Source: Kordiimonas gwangyangensis DSM 19435 = JCM 12864
GTDB lineage: Bacteria > Pseudomonadota > Alphaproteobacteria > Sphingomonadales > Kordiimonadaceae
Direction of reading: 5' to 3'
Assembly: GCF_000375545.1 (NCBI RefSeq)
Contig: NZ_AQXF01000002.1
Span: 408,716-472,715 of the forward strand
DNA: 64,000 bases
The translations under genes were made by a program, and so were the position numbers. The notes under the pieces are model-generated. The model saw only the letters and a list, made by a program, of their open reading frames with translations. It was not told the DNA's origin and searched no databases. This document shows positions 57,222 to 64,000 of the stretch, one piece after another; the stretch's first letter is position 1; every line of letters begins with the position of its first letter.

Positions 57222-58235
57222 ATGCCGCGCATGTCAATGATTGAAGCCATCCGCGACGCGATGGATGTGAAACTGGGCCAGGACGACGATGTGGTCGTCT
57301 ACGGCGAGGATGTGGGCTATTTCGGCGGCGTCTTCCGCTGTACCGCAGGCCTGCAGAAGAAATACGGCACCAGCCGTGTGTTCGACAGCCCGATCAACGA
57401 AAGCGGTATTGTTGGTACCGCCATCGGCATGGGTGCTTACGGCATTCGCCCGTGTGTCGAAATCCAGTTCGCGGATTATATCTATCCGGCCTATGACCAG
57501 ATTGTCTCGGAAGCGGCGCGCCTGCGCTACCGTTCGAACAAGGATTTCACCTGCCCGATCACCATCCGCACGCCTTGTGGCGGCGGTATCTTTGGCGGTC
57601 AGACCCATAGCCAGAGCCCGGAATCGCTCTTTACCCACGTGTCGGGCATCAAGACGGTGATCCCGTCAAACCCTTATGATGCCAAGGGCCTGCTGATCGC
57701 CTCCATCGAGGATGACGACCCGGTCGTCTTCTTTGAGCCGAAGCGCCTCTATAACGGCCCGTTTGACGGTCACCATGACCGTCCGGCGTCGAACTGGTCC
57801 AAGCACCCGCTCGGTGAAGTGCCGGAAGGCCACTATACGGTCGAAATCGGCAAGGCGAAGGTGTTCCGTGAAGGCGCGGATGTGACCATCCTCACCTATG
57901 GCACCATGGTCTATGTGGCGGAAGCCGCTGTGAACGAGACCGGCATCAACGCCGAGATCGTCGACCTGCGTACGCTCATGCCGCTCGATATCGATACCAT
58001 CGTGCAGTCGGTTGAGAAAACCGGCCGCTGCATGGTGCTGCATGAAGCAACGTTGACGTCCGGCTTTGGCGCCGAACTGGCGGCACAGGTGCAAGAACGC
58101 TGTTTCTACCACCTTGAAAGCCCGGTTGTGCGTGTTGCTGGCTGGGATACCCCGTATCCGCACGCGCAGGAATGGGACTATTTCCCGGGGCCGGCACGTG
58201 TTGGCAAAGAACTTAAAGCGATGATGGAGGCTTGA
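57222..58235 (+). CDS. bkdA2: Branched-chain 2-oxoacid dehydrogenase E1 beta
   Basis: A 337-residue E1 beta subunit: GEDVGYFGGVFRCTAGLQKKYG, SPINESGIVGTAIGMGAYGIRPCVEIQFADYIYPAYDQIVSEAARLRYRS, FFEPKRLY (branched-chain type) and DLRTLMPLDIDTI. Forms the alpha2beta2 E1. It overlaps the next frame's upstream region; the E2 start is 3 bases past its stop. Confidence 0.95.
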   Translation: MPRMSMIEAIRDAMDVKLGQDDDVVVYGEDVGYFGGVFRCTAGLQKKYGTSRVFDSPINESGIVGTAIGMGAYGIRPCVEIQFADYIYPAYDQIVSEAARLRYRSNKDFTCPITIRTPCGGGIFGGQTHSQSPESLFTHVSGIKTVIPSNPYDAKGLLIASIEDDDPVVFFEPKRLYNGPFDGHHDRPASNWSKHPLGEVPEGHYTVEIGKAKVFREGADVTILTYGTMVYVAEAAVNETGINAEIVDLRTLMPLDIDTIVQSVEKTGRCMVLHEATLTSGFGAELAAQVQERCFYHLESPVVRVAGWDTPYPHAQEWDYFPGPARVGKELKAMMEA

Positions 58236-58237
58236 TC

Positions 58238-59536
58238 ATGGGTGTTCACAAGATTCGCATGCCTGATGTCGGCGAAGGTATCACCGAAGCTGAAATCGTA
58301 GAATGGAACGTGAAGGTTGGCGATGTCGTCAAGGAAGACGACGTGCTGGCGGCTGTGATGACCGACAAGGCAACGGTGGAGATCCCCTCCCCCGTTGACG
58401 GTACGGTCAAGGAAATCATGGGCGAGATTGGCGAGATGACCGCCGTTGGCACCGTGATCATCGCGCTTGAGGTTGAAGGGGAAGGCAACAACATCCCCGA
58501 CACGCCGAAAGCCGAAGAAGCCCCGAAGGCAGAAGAGAAAGCACCGGAGCCTGAAAAGGCACCTGAGCCGAAGAAGGCGGAAAATAAGCCTGAGCCCAAA
58601 AAGGCACCGGTTCCGAAGCCTTCTGCCGTGAAAGCGCAAACCGGCGCACCGCGTGCCGAAGGTGAAAAGCCTGTGGCTTCGCCCGCCGTGCGCAAGCGTG
58701 CGATGGATGCTGGCATCAAGCTTCAATATGTGCATGGCACGGGCCCTGCTGGCCGTATCAGCCATGAAGACCTCGATGCCTATATCTCTGGCGACAGTGC
58801 ACCGGTTGCGGTTGGCTCAGGCCGCCGCCCGAACACGGACGTCAGCGAAACGCGGGTCATCGGCCTTCGCCGCAAAATCGCGGAACGCATGCAGGACGCC
58901 AAGCGCCGCATCCCTCACATCACCTATGTGGAGGAAGTGGACGTCACAGACCTCGAGACGCTTCGCGAACACCTGAACGCGACGAAGAAGGCGGACCAGC
59001 CGAAGCTGACCATCCTGCCGTTCATCATGATGGCGATGGCGCGGGCGCTGAAGGTACAGCCCAAACTCAGCAGCCACTATGACGACGATGAAGACATGCT
59101 CTACACCTATGGTGCGGCGCATATCGGCATGGCGGCCCAAACGCCGGGTGGCCTGATGGTGCCTGTGGTGCGCCACGCGGAAGCGCTTGATGTCTGGGGT
59201 ATCGCCAATGAAGTCCAGCGCCTCGCCAACGCAGCGCGTGACGGTTCGATCAAACGCGAAGAGCTGACGGGTTCAACCATCACGCTCTCTTCGCTCGGCC
59301 GGATGGGCGGCATTGTCTCGACGCCCGTGATCAACAGCCCTGAAGTGGCGATTGTTGGCGTGAACAAGGTTGCTGTGCGTCCTGTGTTCCAGAATGGCGG
59401 TTTTGTACCGCGCAAGATCATGAACCTGTCGTCTTCCTTCGACCACCGTATCGTCGATGGCTATGACGCGGCTGAGTATATCCAGGAGATCCGTACGCTC
59501 CTTGAAAACCCGGCTACCCTGTTCATGGAGGTATAA
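58238..59536 (+). CDS. bkdB: Branched-chain 2-oxoacid dehydrogenase E2 (lipoyl transacylase)
   Basis: A 432-residue E2. One lipoyl domain has its lysine in MTDKATVEI (about residue 43). A Pro/Ala/Glu/Lys linker (APEPEKAPEPKKAENKPEPKK) leads to an E3/E1-binding domain (ASPAVRKRAMDAGIKLQYVHGTGPAGRISHEDL) and the catalytic CAT domain with SSSFDHRIVDGYDAAEYIQ. Start ATG 58238 follows GGAGG by 8 bases. Confidence 0.95.
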   Translation: MGVHKIRMPDVGEGITEAEIVEWNVKVGDVVKEDDVLAAVMTDKATVEIPSPVDGTVKEIMGEIGEMTAVGTVIIALEVEGEGNNIPDTPKAEEAPKAEEKAPEPEKAPEPKKAENKPEPKKAPVPKPSAVKAQTGAPRAEGEKPVASPAVRKRAMDAGIKLQYVHGTGPAGRISHEDLDAYISGDSAPVAVGSGRRPNTDVSETRVIGLRRKIAERMQDAKRRIPHITYVEEVDVTDLETLREHLNATKKADQPKLTILPFIMMAMARALKVQPKLSSHYDDDEDMLYTYGAAHIGMAAQTPGGLMVPVVRHAEALDVWGIANEVQRLANAARDGSIKREELTGSTITLSSLGRMGGIVSTPVINSPEVAIVGVNKVAVRPVFQNGGFVPRKIMNLSSSFDHRIVDGYDAAEYIQEIRTLLENPATLFMEV

Positions 59537-60934
59537 ATGACGAAGACGATTGAATGTGAAGTCCTTGTCCTTGGTGGCGGGCCGGGCGGTTATATCGCCG
59601 CAATCCGCGCGGGCCAGCTTGGCCTCGACACCGTATGTGTTGAAGGCCAGAGCCTGGGCGGCACATGCCTGAACGTGGGCTGTATCCCCTCAAAAGCGAT
59701 GATCCACGCTGGTGACGAGTTCGAGAAGGTGATGCATTTCACGGGCGAGAACGCGCTCGGTATCTCAGTCGAGAAACCGACGCTCGATTTCAAGAAAACC
59801 GTGGCGTGGAAAGACGGCATCGTGAAACGCCTCACGGGCGGTATCGGTGGCCTCTTCAAGAAGAACAAGGTTCGCCATGTGGCCGGTTGGGGCACCATGG
59901 TTGACGGCAAGACCTGCGAAGTCGCGACCGAAGACGGCACCGTGACCGTGAAAGCGAAGAATGTAATCCTCGCCACCGGGTCTGTACCGGTTGAGATCCC
60001 ATCCCTGCCCTTTGGTGGAGATATCATCTCATCCACGGAAGCGCTGTCGCTCGACAAGGTGCCCGGCAAGCTCACCGTTATCGGTGGTGGCTATATCGGG
60101 CTTGAACTCGGCATCGCTTACGCCAAGATGGGCTCCAAGGTCACCGTTGTTGAGGCGCTTGAGCGTGTGCTGGCGCAATATGACAAGGACCTCACCAAGC
60201 CGGTTGTGAATAACCTCAAGAAACTTGGCATCACGGTCATGACCGAAACCAAAGCGAAAGGCCTCTCCAAAGACGGCAAGTCGCTTGTGGTTGAGACCAA
60301 GGACGGCAAGGAAGAGACGATCAAGTCTGACAAGATCCTCGTCACCGTTGGTCGCCGCGCCAAGACGGAAGGCTGGGGCCTTGAGGGCCTTGACCTCACC
60401 ATGAATGGCCGTGTGGTCGCAATCGATGACAAATGCCAGACTTCCATGACCGGCGTTTACGCCATCGGTGACCTGACGGGCGAGCCGATGCTCGCGCACC
60501 GCGCCATGGCGCAGGGTGAAATGGTGGCGGAGATCATCGCGGGCAAAAACCGCACCTTCGATAAGGTCTCGATCCCGGCTGTTTGCTTCACCGACCCTGA
60601 GCTGGTGACGGCAGGCCTGTCGGCTGAGGAAGCCAAAAAGGCTGGTTATGACATCAAGGTGGACCAGTTCCCCTTCATGGCCAATGGCCGCGCAATGACC
60701 ATGGAATCAGAGGACGGCTTTGTGCGCATCGTTGCCCGCAACGACAACCACATGATCCTTGGCATCCAGGCGGTTGGCAAAGGGGTATCGGAACTGTCGG
60801 CAGCCTTCTCGCTCGCGCTTGAAATGGGTGCAAGGCTTGAAGATATCGCCGGCACCATCCACGCCCACCCGACACAAAGCGAAGGCTTCCAGGAAGCCGC
60901 GCTCAAGTCGCTTGGCCACGCGCTGCATATCTAA
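59537..60934 (+). CDS. lpdA: Dihydrolipoyl dehydrogenase (E3)
   Basis: A 465-residue FAD disulfide oxidoreductase. FAD-binding [18 protein letters not shown], redox pair [17 protein letters not shown] fold [12 protein letters not shown], second FAD motif [18 protein letters not shown], and the C-terminal His-Glu [15 protein letters not shown]. It reoxidises the E2 lipoyl group. Starts directly after bkdB; a terminator follows. It may also serve other complexes. Confidence 0.95.
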   Translation: MTKTIECEVLVLGGGPGGYIAAIRAGQLGLDTVCVEGQSLGGTCLNVGCIPSKAMIHAGDEFEKVMHFTGENALGISVEKPTLDFKKTVAWKDGIVKRLTGGIGGLFKKNKVRHVAGWGTMVDGKTCEVATEDGTVTVKAKNVILATGSVPVEIPSLPFGGDIISSTEALSLDKVPGKLTVIGGGYIGLELGIAYAKMGSKVTVVEALERVLAQYDKDLTKPVVNNLKKLGITVMTETKAKGLSKDGKSLVVETKDGKEETIKSDKILVTVGRRAKTEGWGLEGLDLTMNGRVVAIDDKCQTSMTGVYAIGDLTGEPMLAHRAMAQGEMVAEIIAGKNRTFDKVSIPAVCFTDPELVTAGLSAEEAKKAGYDIKVDQFPFMANGRAMTMESEDGFVRIVARNDNHMILGIQAVGKGVSELSAAFSLALEMGARLEDIAGTIHAHPTQSEGFQEAALKSLGHALHI

Positions 60935-60962
60935 GGCCCGCGAGCAACACCAATCTTCTGAG

Positions 60963-60990
60963 AAGCCGGGCTTTTGCCCGGCTTTTTATT
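60963..60990 (+). terminator. Rho-independent terminator of the bkd operon
   Basis: AAGCCGGGC-TTTT-GCCCGGCTTTTTATTT, a perfect 9-bp stem and T-run 28 bases after the lpdA stop. Confidence 0.93.
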
Positions 60991-61050
60991 TGAAATGCTA
61001 AACCCGCTGGCGCACACTAACACTTCTCAGTCCAAAGCGGAGGCGGAACA

Positions 61051-61578
61051 GTGCTCAAATCTGGGGTTATCTTTTCATTGGCGCTAATGGTCGCGGCAAA
61101 CTGCTCTCAACTTCAAGCCCAAGAATGCGATGAAGAATGCCAAAAAAACGTGCCACAAGACTGGGAATTCAGAATAGAGGCAACGATAAAACAGAGCGAA
61201 GCAACTCTCCACCTGTTGGATAATATTAAAGGGCTCCAGCCGGCAAAGGAAGGCTTATCGGCTGGCCTCAAGTTCAATTCATCGAACTTCATCGTAGGGC
61301 CAAACCAAAGTGCCAAAATATGCCTTTGGGAAATTGTTGCGGACGGTCACCCCGTTGACAGAGACACAAGCCCTAAATCAGGCCTGACGGTAAGCTATAC
61401 AGGACAGTTTAGCAAAGAACCCAACCTGCAGGGCACTCTCGAGCCCTTAGAGTACGGACCAACCTGTCACGACTTGCCCGCACAAGCCGGCGAATACGAA
61501 GTTATTTTGCACAATTCCAGCAACCTGCGTGCAGTGGTTGCGACACTCACCCTCACATTTATAGATAGCGCGCAATAG
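61051..61578 (+). CDS. Secreted hypothetical protein with cysteine pairs
   Basis: A 175-residue protein not recognised. Signal peptide MLKSGVIFSLALMVAANCSQLQAQ; the Cys in it does not form a standard lipobox. The mature N terminus has CDEECQ, with further cysteines at ICLWE and PTCHD, allowing disulfides. The rest is beta-strand-rich, with a possible Ig-like ending (AGEYEVILHNSSNLRAVVATLTLTFID). GTG start follows GGAGG. Codon use is more AT-rich than its neighbours, so it may be a more recent acquisition. Confidence 0.65.
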   Translation: MLKSGVIFSLALMVAANCSQLQAQECDEECQKNVPQDWEFRIEATIKQSEATLHLLDNIKGLQPAKEGLSAGLKFNSSNFIVGPNQSAKICLWEIVADGHPVDRDTSPKSGLTVSYTGQFSKEPNLQGTLEPLEYGPTCHDLPAQAGEYEVILHNSSNLRAVVATLTLTFIDSAQ

Positions 61579-61957
61579 GGTCACCGACGGGCGCCCTTTT
61601 TGCATCTGCACTATTTTATCACGAGCCTTTGAAAGCCCCGGTTTCCGTAGCGTCACAGCCATGGCACTGGTAGAGAAAGTTGTGCATTAGCATGATATTT
61701 CTTGTGCCTATCCACAAATTTCAAAACACCCCTGAAAACAGACAGAAGATTGCGAAAATCTGCAAACTTCGAAAGCTCATTTCGTGCGAACGGTGACATA
61801 CTCCGCTCCAACTCGAACCCCGTAGGGAATAATGAAAAAACACGGCGGGTCTGCTATCATATAGGCGCAGACAGACCGGAGGAGCAGGCGGGAGTTTGAG
61901 GTGCGTTCAACGGGCGGCGGCCCGGAACGTAATATCAACTTGGAAGGGATCACATAA
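61579..61957. other. Upstream region of the leucine dehydrogenase gene
   Basis: No gene. It contains the shared promoter element (61768-61802) and, in the transcribed leader, a hairpin GTCTGC-N12-GCAGAC (61849-61872). The first 150 bases hold no recognised feature and no clear terminator for the preceding gene. Confidence 0.5.
61768..61802 (+). promoter_or_regulatory. Leucine dehydrogenase promoter with shared 16-bp element
   Basis: TTCGAAAGCTCATTTC (61768-61783) is identical to 55706-55721. CATACT (61797-61802) lies at the same 13-base distance as CATAAT does in the bkd promoter. Flanking bases differ, so the match is not a simple duplication. Confidence 0.65.
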
Positions 61958-63082
61958 ATGCCCGTATTCGATTCACGCAGCTTCAGGAACCACGAGAACG
62001 TCGTATTCTGTTCCGACGAAGCCACCGGCCTCAAAGCAATCATCGCTGTTCACTCAACGGCGCTCGGCCCGGCCACGGGCGGCACCCGTTTCTGGGACTA
62101 TGCTGCCATTCACCGTCGCTCCGCCCCGATCGACGTTGCGGAAACCCGCGGCGAACAAGATGCTGTTTACGACGTCCTGCGCCTTTCGCGCGGCATGTCC
62201 TTCAAGAATGCGATGGCTGGCCTGCGCCTTGGCGGCGGCAAGTCTGTCATCATTGGTAACCCGCGCGAGCTTGGCACGCCTGAGCTGATGCGCGCCTTCG
62301 GCCGCATGATCAACCGCCTCGGCGGCAACTATTATGCCGCTGAAGACGTTGGCACGAGCCCGGACATGCTGGCAGCAGCGTCCGAGACGACCGCCTATGT
62401 TTGCGGCCTTGATGGTGGCGACTTCGGCACCGGCGACCCGTCGCCACACACTGCCCTTGGCGTGTTCACCGGCATTCAGGCCTCCGTCAAGCACCGCCTT
62501 GGCAAAGACGACCTGAACGGCGTACGCGTGGCCGTACAAGGCCTCGGCCACGTTGGCCAATATCTTGTTGACCACCTGCGGAATGCTGGCGCCAAAGTTA
62601 TCGTGACCGACATCGTGGACGCGAACATCAAAGCTGTGCTTGAGCGCGGCGAAGCCGAGGTGGTGAGCCCGGACGAAATCCACGCTGTAGACTGTGACGT
62701 TTACGCGCCTTGTGCCCTGGGCGGTACGCTGAACCCGAAGACCCTTGGTGATATCAAGGCGACGATCATTGCAGGTGCGGCGAACAACCAGCTTGAGACC
62801 GAAGGCAAGGAAGACGAGCAACTGCGCAAGCGCGGCATTCTTTATGCGCCTGACTATGTGATCAACGCCGGCGGCATCATCTCGGTTGAATCCGAAGTCT
62901 ACAAAGAAAAAGTAGACAATGCTGCACGCGAAGCCAAAGTCCTGCGCATTGGTGAAACGCTCACGAAAATCTACGAAGCCAGCGACAAACAAGGCCGCCC
63001 GACGGGTGTTATCGCCAACGAGATGGCGGAAGACATCATCCGCAAGGCAAACGAAGCCAAGCTCGCCGCTGCCGCTGAGTAA
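61958..63082 (+). CDS. ldh: Leucine (branched-chain amino acid) dehydrogenase
   Basis: A 374-residue Glu/Leu/Phe/Val dehydrogenase. The catalytic lysine is Lys95 in LRLGGGKSVIIG; NAD-binding GLGHVGQYLVDHL; AGAANNQLETEG and YAPDYVINAGG are typical of leucine dehydrogenase. Deaminates Leu/Val/Ile to the 2-oxoacids consumed by the bkd complex. Length is near the 364 residues of Bacillus enzymes. Shares a promoter element with bkd; strong terminator follows. Confidence 0.92.
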   Translation: MPVFDSRSFRNHENVVFCSDEATGLKAIIAVHSTALGPATGGTRFWDYAAIHRRSAPIDVAETRGEQDAVYDVLRLSRGMSFKNAMAGLRLGGGKSVIIGNPRELGTPELMRAFGRMINRLGGNYYAAEDVGTSPDMLAAASETTAYVCGLDGGDFGTGDPSPHTALGVFTGIQASVKHRLGKDDLNGVRVAVQGLGHVGQYLVDHLRNAGAKVIVTDIVDANIKAVLERGEAEVVSPDEIHAVDCDVYAPCALGGTLNPKTLGDIKATIIAGAANNQLETEGKEDEQLRKRGILYAPDYVINAGGIISVESEVYKEKVDNAAREAKVLRIGETLTKIYEASDKQGRPTGVIANEMAEDIIRKANEAKLAAAAE

Positions 63083-63116
63083 GCGAATAAAAAAGGCTAC
63101 TCGCCTAAAAAACAGC

Positions 63117-63153
63117 AAAAGCCCTCATGCCCGCGTGCATGGGGGCTTTTTCT
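63117..63153 (+). terminator. Rho-independent terminator of leucine dehydrogenase
   Basis: AAAAGCCC-T-CATGC / GCATG-G-GGGCTTTTT with a 6-base loop and T-run. Confidence 0.9.
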
Positions 63154-63182
63154 TTGCCCGCGCGCCCGCTAAAGAAGAATGC

Positions 63183-63512
63183 ATGGAAAAAGAAGATATC
63201 AGCACCGAAAGCCTCGCCTCCAACCTGCGTGCCGCGCGCATGGCTGAGGGTTGGAGCGTTGAGGAACTGGCTGACCGTGCTGATATCGAGGCCGAAGACC
63301 TTTACGCCATCGAACGTGGCGCAAAATATCAAGAGGCACAGTTGAGCGCCCTCTCCCGCGCACTGGGTATACCCGTGCGCATGCTGCTGCCCAATGACGT
63401 GGCAAACCGCTTCGATGCGCCAAAAAGCAAAAACAACTGGCCGACAATCATCGTCACCGCGCTTTTTGTACTGGTGGCCATCCGCACCCTGCTTGCAAGC
63501 TTTGGCTACTAA
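63183..63512 (+). CDS. XRE-type HTH protein with C-terminal membrane anchor
   Basis: A 109-residue protein. Residues 10-70 form an XRE/Cro helix-turn-helix (LASNLRAARMAEGWSVEELADRADIEAEDLYAIERG...LSALSRALGIPVRMLL). The C terminus has one hydrophobic span (WPTIIVTALFVLVAIRTLLASFGY). The layout resembles a small membrane-tethered regulator or a truncated RodZ-like plan. ATG 63183 lies after AAGAAG; it begins about 30 bases after the previous terminator. Confidence 0.75.
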   Translation: MEKEDISTESLASNLRAARMAEGWSVEELADRADIEAEDLYAIERGAKYQEAQLSALSRALGIPVRMLLPNDVANRFDAPKSKNNWPTIIVTALFVLVAIRTLLASFGY

Positions 63513-63579
63513 GCCAATAGCCAGCTTTTTCCCGGCCCAGTAGAATGATATTCTCCCCCATCCAAACAGGGAGGATAGA

Positions 63580-64000
63580 ATGATCAAACAAACAATCATT
63601 GGCGCTGCCTTCGCGCTCGCCATTGCACTACCCGGCCAAGCCATGGAAGAGGATATCATGGCGGTCGACAGCGCCTTTGCCGCCATGTCCGGCACGGACG
63701 GTATCGCTGCCGCCTTTGCGCATTATCTCGCAGATGATGCAGTGAAACTTGATGGCGGCGCGCACCCGGTATTCGGCGTTGAGGTTATCGTGTCCGGCCT
63801 CAAACAATTACCGCCAGACGCCAAGCTGGACTGGACCCCCCAGTACGGCAAGATCGCCGCGTCTGGTGACCTCGCCTACACGTGGGGCACCTATGTGTTT
63901 TCCATGATGCGGGACGGCGAACGGCGTGAAAGCCATGGCAAATACATGACCGTGTGGGAAAAGCGCGACGGCGTGTGGAAAGCTGTACTTGACGGCGGCA
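63580..64000 (+). CDS. Secreted NTF2/SnoaL-like (DUF4440-type) protein, 3' truncated
   Basis: Begins ATG 63580 after AGGGAGGATAGA and runs off the window after 140 codons. Signal peptide MIKQTIIGAAFALAIALPGQAM. The mature part is a cystatin-like NTF2 fold: EEDIMAVDSAFAAMSGTDGIAAAFAHYLADDAV, then GDLAYTWGTYVFS, and HGKYMTVWEKRDGVWKAVLDGG. Such proteins bind small ligands or are of unknown role. Confidence 0.75.
   Translation, partial: MIKQTIIGAAFALAIALPGQAMEEDIMAVDSAFAAMSGTDGIAAAFAHYLADDAVKLDGGAHPVFGVEVIVSGLKQLPPDAKLDWTPQYGKIAASGDLAYTWGTYVFSMMRDGERRESHGKYMTVWEKRDGVWKAVLDGG

Overview
The window looks like chromosome from a free-living, flagellated, heterotrophic alphaproteobacterium. The strongest signs are a CckA-type hybrid histidine kinase next to flhB/fliR/fliQ, the recA-alaS-icd neighbourhood, LexA sites of the alphaproteobacterial form GTTC-N7-GTTC, and a mix of TonB-dependent receptors, acyl-CoA catabolism and an S9 prolyl peptidase. 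A Kordiimonadales-like member is plausible, but this rests on gene content only. No plasmid, phage, insertion sequence, CRISPR array, rRNA or tRNA gene was recognised.

Region by region. 1-7250: the end of an unknown gene, a divergent avidin-family secreted protein, a TPR protein, and the minus-strand set ppx/gppA-like > rlmE > guaB > rsmB. Divergent from ppx is a 60-residue single-span membrane protein whose promoter carries two perfect LexA boxes. It is followed by a probable small RNA locus. 7250-15400: a SPOR lipoprotein, a PadR regulator, pssA and psd (phosphatidylethanolamine synthesis), a LysM protein, a LOG-family phosphoribohydrolase, icd and a cyclic-nucleotide-gated K+ channel. 15400-19450: alaS, with an attenuator-like leader, and SOS-regulated recA. 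19450-26900: cckA, then flhB-fliR-fliQ-fliE-flgC-flgB on the minus strand, and a divergent FlhB-tail-like gene, fliO and fliP.

26900-40100: a VOC protein, prfC, an alpha/beta hydrolase, a SemiSWEET, then a TetR/S9-peptidase operon divergent from a TonB receptor. The TetR operators appear to sit on the receptor promoter. An acyl-CoA ligase, a hydrolase and a threonine dehydratase follow. 40100-46130: a secreted serralysin-type metalloprotease and an RND efflux pump with its adaptor. 46300-63100 is a branched-chain amino acid catabolism region: a LysR regulator divergent from the leucine operon liuB-liuC-liuD-liuA, a TonB receptor, the branched-chain 2-oxoacid dehydrogenase operon (E1a, E1b, E2, E3) and leucine dehydrogenase. 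The last two transcription units share an identical 16-bp upstream element at the same distance from a -10 hexamer. The window ends with a helix-turn-helix/membrane protein and a truncated NTF2-like secreted protein.

Most notable: (1) a candidate SOS-induced small membrane protein under double LexA control; (2) a nine-unit, exactly 11-bp-period degenerate tandem repeat after the liu operon, with a three-unit relative of the same heptamer and period near the left end; (3) a shared 16-bp motif linking bkd and leucine dehydrogenase; (4) an Ala-codon leader ORF overlapping a terminator in front of alaS; (5) a probable small RNA at 6940-7142; (6) an avidin-like protein with a remodelled pocket.
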